Part shown: in pieces, positions 16,122 through 24,767 of the stretch | How the letters are laid out: the number at the start of each line of letters is the position of its first letter | Numbering within the stretch: the first letter of the stretch is position 1 | The notes under the pieces: generated by a model | What the model was told of the DNA's origin: nothing | The model's input: only the letters and a program-made list of their open reading frames with translations | The model's database searches: none | DNA from: Anaerolineales bacterium | Lineage (GTDB): Bacteria; Chloroflexota; Anaerolineae; Anaerolineales; Villigracilaceae | DNA length: 50,348 nt | Reading direction: 5' to 3' | NCBI GenBank assembly: GCA_014379595.1 | Contig: JACMLM010000005.1 | Location: forward strand, 1 to 50,348 | Position numbers and translations under genes: made by a program

Positions 16122-17897
16122 ATGAGCAGTAACGGAAATAAACTTGAATTACCTGCCAGTATCGTAATTCGTGACCTGGCATTGAAGATCGAAAAAAGCC
16201 CTATTGACCTAATCAAAAAATTGATGACCAATGGTGTTATGGCAACCATTAATCAGACTGTGGATTTTGATACAGCCGCGATTGTGGTTGGAGAATATGG
16301 CTTCGATGCAGTTCCTGAACTTGTCGAAGAATCGGCTAAAGAAGAGACTGGTGAAGTACCTCTCTGGCGGCAAATGATCGCTGGAGAAAATACTGCCCTC
16401 TTGAAACCACGCCCTCCCGTCATAACCATTCTGGGTCATGTCGACCATGGTAAGACCAGTCTGTTGGATGCGATCCGTCAAACAGAAGTAGCCGCAGGTG
16501 AAGCAGGCGGTATTACACAACATATCGGCGCATATCAAGTTGAGAAGAAGGGACGTCTTATCACTTTTCTCGATACACCTGGTCATGCTGCATTCACACA
16601 AATGCGCGCACGCGGCGCACAAGGCGCAGATATCGTTGTGCTCGTTGTCGCTGCTGATGATGGTGTCATGCCTCAAACCCGTGAAGCCATTGCACATGCA
16701 AAAGCCGCACGCGTTCCTTTGATCGTGGCATTAAATAAAGTAGATAAAGCAAATGCAAATCCAGACCGCGTGAAGCAGCAGCTTGCCGAACTCGAACTCG
16801 TCCCTGACGATTGGGGCGGTAATACAATGGTTGTATCTGTATCTGCAAAACAAAAGCAAGGAATTGACGATCTGCTTGAAGGCATTTTGCTCGTTGCTGA
16901 TAGCAACGATATCAAAGCCAACCCCGGTGGCAAAGTAATCGGTACGGTGATCGAAGCCGAATTGGATAAATCCAAAGGTGTGCTCGCAACTCTGCTCGTT
17001 CAAAATGGAACACTCGAATCAAGTGATATCGTGGTTGCAGGAACAGCTTACGGAAAATTACGCGCCATTACAGATCACAAAGGCAAGCCGATTAAGAAAG
17101 CGGGGCCATCCACGCCGGTAGCTGTAATGGGATTAACCGGTATGCCTTCCGCTGGTGATATTTTCCAGGTTGTAGCCTCTGAAAAAGAGGCACGCAATAT
17201 CGTGGCAGAACGCACCGATGCTGCCAAGACTCTTTCTCAAACCAAGAAAAAAGTTTCTTTGGAAGATTTGTTTGCCAATGTACAAGCTGGCGAAGCGAAG
17301 GGACTCAATCTCATCATCAAAGCCGATGTGCAGGGTTCACTTGACCCCATCGTTAACGAATTGAATAAACTTGGGGAAGGCGAGATCGGTTTGCATATCC
17401 TTCATGCGGAAACGGGCAACATAGGAAACAACGATGTTATGCTTGCATCTGCGTCAAAAGCGATTATCATCGGCTTTAACGTACAGGCTGATGTAGATGG
17501 CCGCCGCCTCGCTGAAAAAGAAGGCGTGGACATTCGTTTGTACGAGATCATCTATCGCATGACCGAAGACATTGAGAAAGCTCTCAATGGTATGCTTGAA
17601 CCAAAACTTGTAGAAAAAACGCTTGGCCGCGCACAAGTACTGGATGTGTTCACTGCATCCAAGTTTGGCAAGGTCGCAGGATGCAAAGTTATAGATGGTG
17701 AGCTTAGACGCGGTGCGAAGGTACGTCTCTTCCGTAGTACTGATATGATCTACGAAGGTGATCTCTCTTCTCTACGACATGAAAAAGAAGATGTCAAGGA
17801 AATTCGTCAGGGCTTTGAATGTGGTGTTGGTTTCAAAAGCTTTAATGACATTCAGCCCGGCGATCAATTAGTTTGTTATATCGTTGAAAATTCGTAA
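16122..17897 (+). CDS. infB: Translation initiation factor IF-2
   Basis: A 591-residue GTPase that brings initiator tRNA to the small ribosomal subunit. A short IF2_N domain (about 12-65, IVIRDLALKIEKSPIDLIKK) replaces the long N-terminal extension of many IF-2 proteins. The G domain shows GHVDHGKT (105-112), DTPGHAAF (151-158) and NKVD (205-208). It is followed by domains II, III and the C-terminal tRNA-binding domain (VSLEDLFANVQAGEAKGLNL, then FGKVAGCKVIDGELRRG). The ribosome site AAGGAGGTGG is strong. It is 5 nt upstream of rbfA, so the two are cotranscribed. Confidence 0.96.
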   Translation: MSSNGNKLELPASIVIRDLALKIEKSPIDLIKKLMTNGVMATINQTVDFDTAAIVVGEYGFDAVPELVEESAKEETGEVPLWRQMIAGENTALLKPRPPVITILGHVDHGKTSLLDAIRQTEVAAGEAGGITQHIGAYQVEKKGRLITFLDTPGHAAFTQMRARGAQGADIVVLVVAADDGVMPQTREAIAHAKAARVPLIVALNKVDKANANPDRVKQQLAELELVPDDWGGNTMVVSVSAKQKQGIDDLLEGILLVADSNDIKANPGGKVIGTVIEAELDKSKGVLATLLVQNGTLESSDIVVAGTAYGKLRAITDHKGKPIKKAGPSTPVAVMGLTGMPSAGDIFQVVASEKEARNIVAERTDAAKTLSQTKKKVSLEDLFANVQAGEAKGLNLIIKADVQGSLDPIVNELNKLGEGEIGLHILHAETGNIGNNDVMLASASKAIIIGFNVQADVDGRRLAEKEGVDIRLYEIIYRMTEDIEKALNGMLEPKLVEKTLGRAQVLDVFTASKFGKVAGCKVIDGELRRGAKVRLFRSTDMIYEGDLSSLRHEKEDVKEIRQGFECGVGFKSFNDIQPGDQLVCYIVENS

Positions 17898-17902
17898 ATA
17901 AT

Positions 17903-18253
17903 ATGCCATCAGGTGTTCGTTTACAACGCATTGCGGACCGCGTCCGCCAGGAACTTTCGGAGATGCTAATCCGCGAGATCAATGATCCGCGCCTCAAGCA
18001 AATCTTTATAACGGATGTAAAGATAGATAAAGAACTCGCCTTTGCAGATGTTTACGTCTCGGCCATAGAGGGTGCGGGACGCGCCGCCGAAATTCTCGCA
18101 GGACTTGAATCTGCTTCCGGTTTCCTCAGGCGGACTCTCTCGTCAAGAGTTGAAGTGCGCGCCTTTCCCCGGTTACGTTTCCACTGGGATCCGACACCAG
18201 AGAATGCAGATCAGATCGAAAAAGTTCTGGCAGAGTTAAGAGAAAAGAAATAA
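17903..18253 (+). CDS. rbfA: Ribosome-binding factor A
   Basis: A 116-residue 30S maturation factor with one KH-like domain. Diagnostic stretches are RIADRVRQELSEMLIREIND, DPRLKQIFITDVKID and a C-terminal RLRFHWDPTPENADQIEKVL. The length is normal for the family. It starts 5 nt after infB and is followed by a strong terminator. Confidence 0.95.
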   Translation: MPSGVRLQRIADRVRQELSEMLIREINDPRLKQIFITDVKIDKELAFADVYVSAIEGAGRAAEILAGLESASGFLRRTLSSRVEVRAFPRLRFHWDPTPENADQIEKVLAELREKK

Positions 18254-18264
18254 TTAACCATAGG

Positions 18265-18296
18265 GGATGCGCTTGTAAGCGCATCCTTTATTTTAT
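18265..18296 (+). terminator. Rho-independent terminator after rbfA
   Basis: GGATGCGCTT/AAGCGCATCC (18265-18274 and 18277-18286) followed by TTTATTTTAT. It ends the nusA-ylxR-infB-rbfA unit. Confidence 0.85.
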
Positions 18297-18321
18297 ATAA
18301 TAGTGTGGAGGATACGCATAA

Positions 18322-19278
18322 GTGGATAACCAACTCTCAGGGGAAATAAAAGATAGATTAAACATGGCAAAAAAAATTGTGATCGTTTCACACGTCCGCC
18401 CAGATGGAGATGCGATAGGATCATTGCTAGGGTTGGGACTGGCTTTGCGAGATGCAGATAAATCTGTACAAATGATTCTTGCGGACGGGGTACCTTCATC
18501 ATTCAAATATCTCGAAGGCAGTGAACTGATTAAGAAAGAACCCAAGGGAGACCACGATACCTTTATCACCGTCGATTGTGCCGATTTCAAACGTGTGGGA
18601 AAAGCATTTGAGAATTTCGGTCAGCCAGATATCAACATTGACCATCATAAGACCAACGAAAAATTTGGGAAATTAAATCTGATTGAAGCAGAAGAGGTTG
18701 CCACAGCTGCAATCCTCACTACCTACCTACCCGCCTGGGGAATGAAGATCACGAAGCCAATTGCAGCTGCGTTATTGACTGGCATTATTACGGATACGCT
18801 CGGCTTCCGCACCTCAAATACAACGCCGGAAGCGCTTCGCCAATCTGCTACGCTAATGGAAACAGGCGTGGATATGCCCGAAATATATATGCGTGCACTG
18901 GTAAGAAAGACATTTCCCGCCGCCCGCTATTGGGGCGCTGGCCTCTCCAACATGCAGAGCAAGAATGGTATCGTATGGGGCACACTCACTGTCGCAGATC
19001 GTAAAGCCGCAGGTTATGGCGGCAACGATGATGCCGATCTGATCAATATGATTTCTTCCATTGATGGTAACAAAGTAGGCATGGTCTTCGTTGAACAGAA
19101 TGACAATCATGTAAAGATCTCATGGCGCGCCCTGGAAGCAGGCGTGGATGTATCACAAGTAGCAAAACACTTTAAAGGTGGAGGTCATGCTGCAGCCGCA
19201 GGGGCAGATATAGAGGGCGGTCTGAGCGAAGTCCAAACAGAAGTTCTCAAAAAGACCCGCGAAATGTTAAGTCTATAA
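18322..19278 (+). CDS. nrnA: DHH/DHHA1 phosphoesterase (NrnA-like)
   Basis: A 318-residue protein with GTG start after GGAGG. The DHH motifs are SHVRPDGDAIGS, TVDCADF and the namesake NIDHHKTN; the DHHA1 signature FKGGGHAAAAGADI is near the C-terminus. The family degrades oligoribonucleotides (nanoRNase) and dephosphorylates 3'-phosphoadenosine 5'-phosphate. It commonly sits between rbfA and truB in Gram-positive-like genomes, as here. The exact substrate is inferred from family and context. Confidence 0.88.
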   Translation: MDNQLSGEIKDRLNMAKKIVIVSHVRPDGDAIGSLLGLGLALRDADKSVQMILADGVPSSFKYLEGSELIKKEPKGDHDTFITVDCADFKRVGKAFENFGQPDINIDHHKTNEKFGKLNLIEAEEVATAAILTTYLPAWGMKITKPIAAALLTGIITDTLGFRTSNTTPEALRQSATLMETGVDMPEIYMRALVRKTFPAARYWGAGLSNMQSKNGIVWGTLTVADRKAAGYGGNDDADLINMISSIDGNKVGMVFVEQNDNHVKISWRALEAGVDVSQVAKHFKGGGHAAAAGADIEGGLSEVQTEVLKKTREMLSL

Positions 19279-19295
19279 TAAGAGTTGGCTTAGAG

Positions 19296-19320
19296 CAGGA
19301 CAGATGTCCTGTTGTAATTT
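19296..19320 (+). terminator. Weak terminator or hairpin after the DHH gene
   Basis: CAGGACA-GA-TGTCCTG forms a 7-bp stem followed by TTGTAATTT. The T-run is interrupted, so termination may be partial and truB may receive read-through. Confidence 0.45.
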
Positions 19321-19374
19321 CAGACATCTATGTAATAATAAATTCAGTGGATAATTTTAAAGGAGGAATGCAAG

Positions 19375-20298
19375 ATGAATAGTCAGGATATAAAGAACGC
19401 CATATCTGGTGCTCTTGTTGTGGATAAGCCCGTAGGTATGACATCGCATGATGTTGTCCAGGCCATCCGAAATGGGACTGGTTTACGCCGAGCTGGTCAC
19501 ACAGGCACACTTGACCCGCGCGCTTCTGGCGTGCTCGTCATCCTTGTCGGCCCAGCTGTACGGTTGAGTGAATACGTCTCTGCATCTGATAAACGTTATC
19601 AGGCCATTATCCGTTTGGGCGGCTCTACGGATACATTCGATGCAGAAGGTATGGTCACTCCAACCAAAGACCCGGTGACAGTAACCGAGGCCGAATTTGA
19701 AGCAGCACTCAAAACATTTGTCGGTGAGATCGAACAAACTCCCCCACCCTACTCCGCTGTAAAAGTACAGGGACGCAAAGCCTACGAAATGGCGCGCGAA
19801 GGCGAAGCAGTGGATCTTGCTCCGCGCAAGATCACTGTCCATCACCTTGAAGTTCTCGAATGGACCCCGCCTGAAGTAGTGATCGATGTACATTGCTCCT
19901 CCGGCACGTATGTCCGTTCTCTTGCGAACGATCTTGGAGTAATGCTCGGTTCCGGTGCTTATTTGGTTGGGTTGCGCCGCACAAAAAGCGGACGTTTCTC
20001 ATTACGTGATTCTGTGCCGCTACGAAAATTGCAGGAAGCTTTCACCGCAGGCAACTGGTATCAATATCTCATCCCTGCTGCTGAAGCCTTAGGTGATTGG
20101 CCCGCAGTTGAACTTAACCCTGATGAAGTTGAAGGCGTTCGTCACGGCCATCGCGTAAAAGTGGTCGGTGAACCACCAGAAACCAAAGTCCGCGGCGTGA
20201 GCACGCAAGGTGAACTGGTAGCACTCATGGAACTCACCATAAATGAAGATGGCTCCCGTGAATGGCAGCCAAAGAAAGTCTTCTTCACTTCAGATTAA
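19375..20298 (+). CDS. truB: tRNA pseudouridine(55) synthase TruB
   Basis: A 307-residue enzyme making pseudouridine 55 in the T-loop of tRNAs. The ribosome site is AAGGAGG, 8 nt before the ATG. The start is followed by SGALVVDKPVGMTSHDVV, and the catalytic Asp lies in HTGTLDPRASGVLV. Other family stretches are YQAIIRLGGSTDTFDAEG, PPPYSAVKVQGRKAYEMAR and CSSGTYVRSLANDLG. The C-terminal 70 residues form a PUA-like extension. It is followed by a terminator before ribF. Confidence 0.95.
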   Translation: MNSQDIKNAISGALVVDKPVGMTSHDVVQAIRNGTGLRRAGHTGTLDPRASGVLVILVGPAVRLSEYVSASDKRYQAIIRLGGSTDTFDAEGMVTPTKDPVTVTEAEFEAALKTFVGEIEQTPPPYSAVKVQGRKAYEMAREGEAVDLAPRKITVHHLEVLEWTPPEVVIDVHCSSGTYVRSLANDLGVMLGSGAYLVGLRRTKSGRFSLRDSVPLRKLQEAFTAGNWYQYLIPAAEALGDWPAVELNPDEVEGVRHGHRVKVVGEPPETKVRGVSTQGELVALMELTINEDGSREWQPKKVFFTSD

Positions 20299-20316
20299 AC
20301 ATAGTAAAATAAGATT

Positions 20317-20340
20317 AAGCCGCCGTAATGGCGGCTTTTT
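20317..20340 (+). terminator. Rho-independent terminator after truB
   Basis: AAGCCGCC-GTAAT-GGCGGCTT followed by TTT and CATACT. It ends only 6 nt before the ribF start codon. Confidence 0.75.
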
Positions 20341-20346
20341 CATACT

Positions 20347-21294
20347 ATGCAACATTATCATTCCCTTGAAGAAGTTTCCGTTCACCGCACTGCGTTCGGT
20401 GCAGTGAAAAATGCATGGCTCACTATCGGCGTCTTTGATGGCGTTCATCGCGGGCATCGCCAAATTATTCATAAACTTACAACAGAGGCACATGCAGAGA
20501 ATTCGCCTGCAATCGTGTTAACTTTTGATCCTCACCCATCCAGTGTGCTCACAGGGCAGGATATAAAATATCTGACCACACCAAACGAACGTGCGGATTT
20601 ATTGGAGTCGCTGGGCGTAGACATTGTCATCATCCAGCACTTCACACGCGACCTGTCCACTGCTACCGCTCAAGAATATATGTCGCGCCTCAAGCAGACA
20701 CTTGACCTCAAACACCTGCTCATCGGCTATGACTTTGCCCTCGGCAAAGGGCGTGAAGGTAACGCCACCCGCCTTACCGAAATTGGCAGGGAATTAAATT
20801 ACACGGTGGAAGTAGTCCATGCTCTCAGTGATGGGATTGGCGTGATCTCGTCAACAGAAATTCGCAAGCTAGTTACTAGAGGCACCGTAAACGAAGCTGC
20901 CAAGCTCCTTGGGTATCCTTACAGTTTGAGTGGCCTAGTCATACATGGGGAAGGGCGCGGAAAAAGTATTGGCATTCCCACTGCAAACATTGATTATTCA
21001 AAGCGAAAAGTAATTCCTGCAAATGGAATCTATATCTGTTGGGCAACCATTGGCACAGAGAAATTCATGGCCGCCACTAACATTGGCTTCAATCCCACCT
21101 TCACACCGGAAAGACAAATCCCCAGTTTGGAAGCCCATTTACTTGATTTTGACCGTGATATTTATGATCAAGAAGTCAAACTTGAATTTGTAGCCCGCTT
21201 AAGAGATGAATTGAAATTTGATTCAGTCGAATCCCTGCTCGAACAGATCCATGATGACATAAATAAAACACGTCAAATGCTCACTCCAGAATAG
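20347..21294 (+). CDS. ribF: Bifunctional riboflavin kinase/FAD synthetase
   Basis: A 315-residue enzyme converting riboflavin to FMN and FMN to FAD. The N-terminal adenylyltransferase half shows LTIGVFDGVHRGHRQI, TFDPHPSSVL, LIGYDFALGKGREG and ISSTEIRKLV. The C-terminal kinase half starts at about 185 with GLVIHGEGRGKSIGIPTANI and ends with LRDELKFDSVESLLEQI. There is no recognisable ribosome site, since the start follows directly on the truB terminator. Read-through from truB or a leaderless-like start would be needed. Confidence 0.94.
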   Translation: MQHYHSLEEVSVHRTAFGAVKNAWLTIGVFDGVHRGHRQIIHKLTTEAHAENSPAIVLTFDPHPSSVLTGQDIKYLTTPNERADLLESLGVDIVIIQHFTRDLSTATAQEYMSRLKQTLDLKHLLIGYDFALGKGREGNATRLTEIGRELNYTVEVVHALSDGIGVISSTEIRKLVTRGTVNEAAKLLGYPYSLSGLVIHGEGRGKSIGIPTANIDYSKRKVIPANGIYICWATIGTEKFMAATNIGFNPTFTPERQIPSLEAHLLDFDRDIYDQEVKLEFVARLRDELKFDSVESLLEQIHDDINKTRQMLTPE

Positions 21295-21383
21295 TTCCAT
21301 AATGAGAAATCGTATTTAAGGAACATTTCTCTCCTCCTTATCGTCAACTTTGCAACGCCGAATAAAATCTTAAGGAGAAGAAA

Positions 21384-22370
21384 ATGAAAACCAAATTCAA
21401 TTTGCTCGTTTTGTTTGTCTTGGTGGGGGTAATGATTCTCAGTGCCTGCGGAAATGGTGGCGCGGGAATGTCAGCTCCAGCCACAGAAGCACCCGCCGCT
21501 ACTGAAGCTGCATTTTTTATGGAGGAGCCTGCACCTGCGCAAAGCGCAGGAGATGGAGATGTTGCCAAGGAAGAATCCGCCCCACCTTCTGACCTGGCAG
21601 CTGGCCCTGTTTATGACACAGGTGCATCTCCGGATAATGCTGCATATGCTGCCACGCACATGATCATCAAAAATGCAGATGTCAAACTTCTCGTTGAGGA
21701 TACTGATATCGCCATTGATCGTGCAACGCAAGCCATTGGAGATATGAACGGATATATCATCAGTTCGCGTGTATGGTATCAACCCTGGTATGACGGCCAA
21801 AATTACAAGTATGCCACCATCACCATCGGTATCCCAGTTGACCAATTCGAGCGCATTTTAAATCGCCTGCGTACACTCTCCGTAAAAGTCCTTGATGAAA
21901 CTGCATCTGGCGAAGATGTAACCAATCAATTCGTGGATCTGCAATCACAAGTCACCAACCTTGAAGCCACGCGTGACCGCATCAAATCTTTTCTTGAAGA
22001 AGCAAAAACAGTAGATGAAGCATTACGTATCAATGCGGAGCTTGCCAATGTGGAAGCTCAGATCGAACAGATCAAAGGTCAGATGAATTACCTCGAGGAT
22101 CGCTCCGCCTTTTCCACAATCACCGTTAACTTTGAACCTGTCTTGCCTGAACTGCTTACACCTACTCCTACACCTGAACCGACTCCCGCTCCCTGGGATC
22201 CTGGCAATACAATCAAGAACACTAAAAAGACAGTCATTAATGCGTATCAAAACATTATAGAACTTTCTATTCGGGTTCTTGGCATGCTTATCATCCTTGC
22301 CCCGTTCGTGTTAATTGTTTGGGCAGTGTTGAAATTCTTCACACGCAAACCAAAGAAGCCTATACAATAA
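21384..22370 (+). CDS. DUF4349 lipoprotein
   Basis: A 328-residue protein. The signal peptide ends in the lipobox LSAC (Cys at about 22), followed by an Ala/Pro/Glu-rich linker to about 75. The DUF4349 domain covers about 90-255: MIIKNADVKLLVEDTD, then YATITIGIPVDQFERILNRL, a coiled-coil (about 180-235) and SAFSTITVNFEP. A Pro/Thr hinge and a C-terminal membrane helix (about 285-315) with a basic tail (TRKPKKPIQ) follow. It thus appears anchored at both ends. The function is unknown. AAGGAGAAGAAA provides a good ribosome site. Confidence 0.85.
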   Translation: MKTKFNLLVLFVLVGVMILSACGNGGAGMSAPATEAPAATEAAFFMEEPAPAQSAGDGDVAKEESAPPSDLAAGPVYDTGASPDNAAYAATHMIIKNADVKLLVEDTDIAIDRATQAIGDMNGYIISSRVWYQPWYDGQNYKYATITIGIPVDQFERILNRLRTLSVKVLDETASGEDVTNQFVDLQSQVTNLEATRDRIKSFLEEAKTVDEALRINAELANVEAQIEQIKGQMNYLEDRSAFSTITVNFEPVLPELLTPTPTPEPTPAPWDPGNTIKNTKKTVINAYQNIIELSIRVLGMLIILAPFVLIVWAVLKFFTRKPKKPIQ

Positions 22371-22390
22371 GTTCAATAAAGATAAAAAAA

Positions 22391-22422
22391 GAGACCCCTC
22401 AAAACGAGGGGTCTCTTTTTTT
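22391..22422. terminator. Bidirectional terminator
   Basis: GAGACCCCTC-AAAAC-GAGGGGTCTC with seven As before and seven Ts after. It lies between the convergent DUF4349 and adenylate cyclase genes and can work on both strands. Confidence 0.9.
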
Positions 22423-22435
22423 ATCTCTTGTAAGA

Positions 22436-24235
22436 TCACAACTTGATTCGCCACAGATCCATAGACTGATCATATCCGCGAATTTCACCTTGAAAGCGTG
22501 CCAATGAATTAAGCGGCGCATTTTTCTCAAGAAATTCAAGTACTTCCTGGTCGTTACGGATCGGCTCAGAGATGATGGCCTCACCACCCAACGAAAAGTT
22601 TGGTAAACGCGAAGTAATATTAACTGTGGAACCAAAATAATCCAGACGGTCATTCAAATTAACAACAATACACGGACCTTGGTGAATTCCAATTTTGAGG
22701 GATAAAGGCGGTACGCCCCTTTCAGTAAGCTGCTTCTGAACAGTCCATATTGCGCGAACAGCAGAAACAGGATTACGAAAAGCTGCCATGATCGCATCAC
22801 CCATTGTCTTTACAATAGACCCGCCTTCTGCGGCCACAGCTTTTTCTAAAATTTCAAAATGTTCTCTTACGCGTCCAAAGGCAGGTGCGTCACCGATCTC
22901 GCGGTAAAGCTTTGTAGAGTTACGCAAGTCTGTAAACATCAATGTAGTGGAGCCAACGGATATTTCTTCGCCGGGGCGTAATACTTCACTGGAGAATAGA
23001 TCACGGAAAACTTGCAGTGTTGTCACGTCTGCTGCCGTCGCTGCCTGATCTGACCAGGCCGTACGCTCCAACTCAAAAGTCTGAGCTTGATCGCTTTCAT
23101 TGATCAAGCGAATATATGGCATCAATCCTAATTCAGTCACACCTGATGGCCAGCCTCGGCTGCTTGCACGAAAGTCAATTTTTTCCAGGCCTTGCTGTGT
23201 AGCAAGCAGCACTTGTGAACCGGGCGCTTCTGAAGCGCGCAGTGTATATCGCCCTTCATTGAGCGTGGTAGTTAAAGGTAATTCCTCACGCGGCGGAACG
23301 ATCAGTGAGAATGCAATATGCGGCTGACGCTGGGGACTGCCTACACAAAATTCAACATTTGTTTCCACTGGCCGCACCGAGGGATTGGGACGAAAAATCA
23401 CTTCAACGTTTTGATCGAAATTTGCATTGAAATCGATCTGACAGGTTTTGCAATGTGCAGTTGAGTTGACCTCACCGAGGCGTTCATAATCTTCGGCAAC
23501 ACCACGGCACTCCGGGCACATCAGATCCCAATACAGGTCCAACATGCCGGTGCGTGTAGCTCGTAAAAATGCTTCCAACACCGTACGGCGCGGCAACCCC
23601 CATCCATCTGCAAGTGCATATGGTCTCATGCGCTGAATGGAAAAATCATCAGCCTGATGCAGAAAATTATAAAGATTATCGAGAATAACTTTATCAACAC
23701 CTTGCGCAGTCATGCGTTCACTCAAGAGTTTGAATTTGTTGTGGCCCGCTGACGAGAGATTCCTGCCTTTGACAATGCTCAGTAACGGGCTTCCGCTTGA
23801 AGCGATACGGTCATAGAGACCGAAAATCTTCTCAAATCGTTTCGGGCTGACGTTTCCGATGGCAAATGGAATGATTAGATCACCTAAAATACCTGCGGAT
23901 TTTACGGATGTCTCATAGGTCAGGCGCGTGCCAGAAGGCTGAAGCCGCTCAAGCCGGCAATCGACACGTAATTCAGCAAACGGGCCTTTCTTATATCGGC
24001 GTAGGATGCCAAAACGATAGGGATACGTCCACTCGAATGGCTCTTCCTCCCACTCCACGCGGATCAATGGAACTTTGAACCTGACAAGCTTCGCTCCGTT
24101 GGAAACGCCCATCAATTCCATCGGCGGTAAGCCCGTATCGCGATTAAAACGATTCGTATCGGATACAAGCGGCCAGAGCGCCTCAGGAGAGGATTCAAGA
24201 TTCCAGGTCCACGTATAGTGAAATTCTTTAGCCAT
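22436..24235 (-). CDS. Class III adenylate/guanylate cyclase with SRPBCC and zinc-ribbon-like middle region
   Basis: A 599-residue soluble protein with three parts. Residues about 5-165 look like an SRPBCC (START-like) ligand-binding fold (FHYTWTWNLESSPEALWPLV). The middle (about 170-390) resembles the DUF5939 region and includes a CPEC...CKTC pair that could hold zinc. The C-terminal cyclase domain (about 415-590) has metal-binding aspartates in LMFTDLRNSTKLY and KTMGDAIMAAF, plus IGIHQGPCIVVNLNDRLDYFGSTVN, so it looks catalytically complete. It probably makes cAMP in response to a hydrophobic ligand; ligand and nucleotide specificity are inference. It is a single gene. Confidence 0.83.
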   Translation of the reverse strand: MAKEFHYTWTWNLESSPEALWPLVSDTNRFNRDTGLPPMELMGVSNGAKLVRFKVPLIRVEWEEEPFEWTYPYRFGILRRYKKGPFAELRVDCRLERLQPSGTRLTYETSVKSAGILGDLIIPFAIGNVSPKRFEKIFGLYDRIASSGSPLLSIVKGRNLSSAGHNKFKLLSERMTAQGVDKVILDNLYNFLHQADDFSIQRMRPYALADGWGLPRRTVLEAFLRATRTGMLDLYWDLMCPECRGVAEDYERLGEVNSTAHCKTCQIDFNANFDQNVEVIFRPNPSVRPVETNVEFCVGSPQRQPHIAFSLIVPPREELPLTTTLNEGRYTLRASEAPGSQVLLATQQGLEKIDFRASSRGWPSGVTELGLMPYIRLINESDQAQTFELERTAWSDQAATAADVTTLQVFRDLFSSEVLRPGEEISVGSTTLMFTDLRNSTKLYREIGDAPAFGRVREHFEILEKAVAAEGGSIVKTMGDAIMAAFRNPVSAVRAIWTVQKQLTERGVPPLSLKIGIHQGPCIVVNLNDRLDYFGSTVNITSRLPNFSLGGEAIISEPIRNDQEVLEFLEKNAPLNSLARFQGEIRGYDQSMDLWRIKL

Positions 24236-24384
24236 AATAAGTCAGACGACAATGTATAGGCGAATTGTACTCATATTTAATTGTCAAAGCATTGCAATGG
24301 AGTAACTATTGCAGTATCAAAGTATTTTGCCTGATACGCAAGCCTTGGTAATAAAATACGTCGAAACTTAACAGGCAGCTAAAA

Positions 24385-24630
24385 ATGGAAAAAAAAGGCA
24401 AAGATTACTTTTCTACAAACACATTGATAAAGCAGATCATATTGATCGTGGTGATTGGCTCGATAACGATCTTTCTAGCTGCCATGCTGCCTTGGCTACT
24501 GAATAAGATCAATCCGCCTTCCATGCCTACGGCCCTCAGCTCCTTACCTGCTCAAGTTGGCGTTTTTGATATACGCCATGCTTCAGCTACAAGTGGGTTA
24601 GTTGAGACTTCTCCATCCTACGTTTTTTAA
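24385..24630 (+). CDS. Small single-span membrane protein
   Basis: An 81-residue reading frame that I do not recognise. A charged N-terminus (MEKKGKDYF) precedes one hydrophobic helix (about 18-40, IILIVVIGSITIFLAAMLPW). An outer Pro/Ser/Ala-rich tail follows. The ribosome site is weak (GGCAG). Support for a real gene comes from a possible promoter upstream (TTGCCT near 24340, AATAAA about 17 nt on) and from a terminator-like hairpin at 24691-24720. It may be spurious. Confidence 0.45.
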   Translation: MEKKGKDYFSTNTLIKQIILIVVIGSITIFLAAMLPWLLNKINPPSMPTALSSLPAQVGVFDIRHASATSGLVETSPSYVF

Positions 24631-24690
24631 AGCGAAGGGTATAAATTTCATATTGATAATTGTTATTTACTTTTTATTTACTATTAATAA

Positions 24691-24720
24691 GCCTATCCTC
24701 TCAGATGGGCTGTTTTCTTT
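24691..24720 (+). terminator. Terminator-like hairpin before phoB
   Basis: GCCTATC (24691-24697) pairs with GATGGGC (24704-24710) with one wobble, followed by TGTTTTCTTT. It probably ends the transcript of the small membrane-protein gene. Confidence 0.5.
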
Positions 24721-24760
24721 AACATACCATTAACAGATAAGTTTTCTTTAATGGTATATT
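24719..24760 (+). promoter_or_regulatory. Pho-box-like repeat and promoter of the phoB homologue
   Basis: TTAACA (24719-24724), TACCA, TTAACA (24730-24735), GATAA, GTTTTC (24741-24746): hexamers at exactly 11 bp, the arrangement bound by PhoB/PhoP-type regulators. TATATT (24755-24760) can serve as -10; it is only 7 nt before the ATG, so the mRNA would be leaderless, in keeping with the absence of a ribosome site. A 10-bp inverted repeat ATACCATTAA/TTAATGGTAT (24724-24733 and 24748-24757) overlaps the same DNA. Confidence 0.55.
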
Positions 24761-24767
24761 CTCATCA

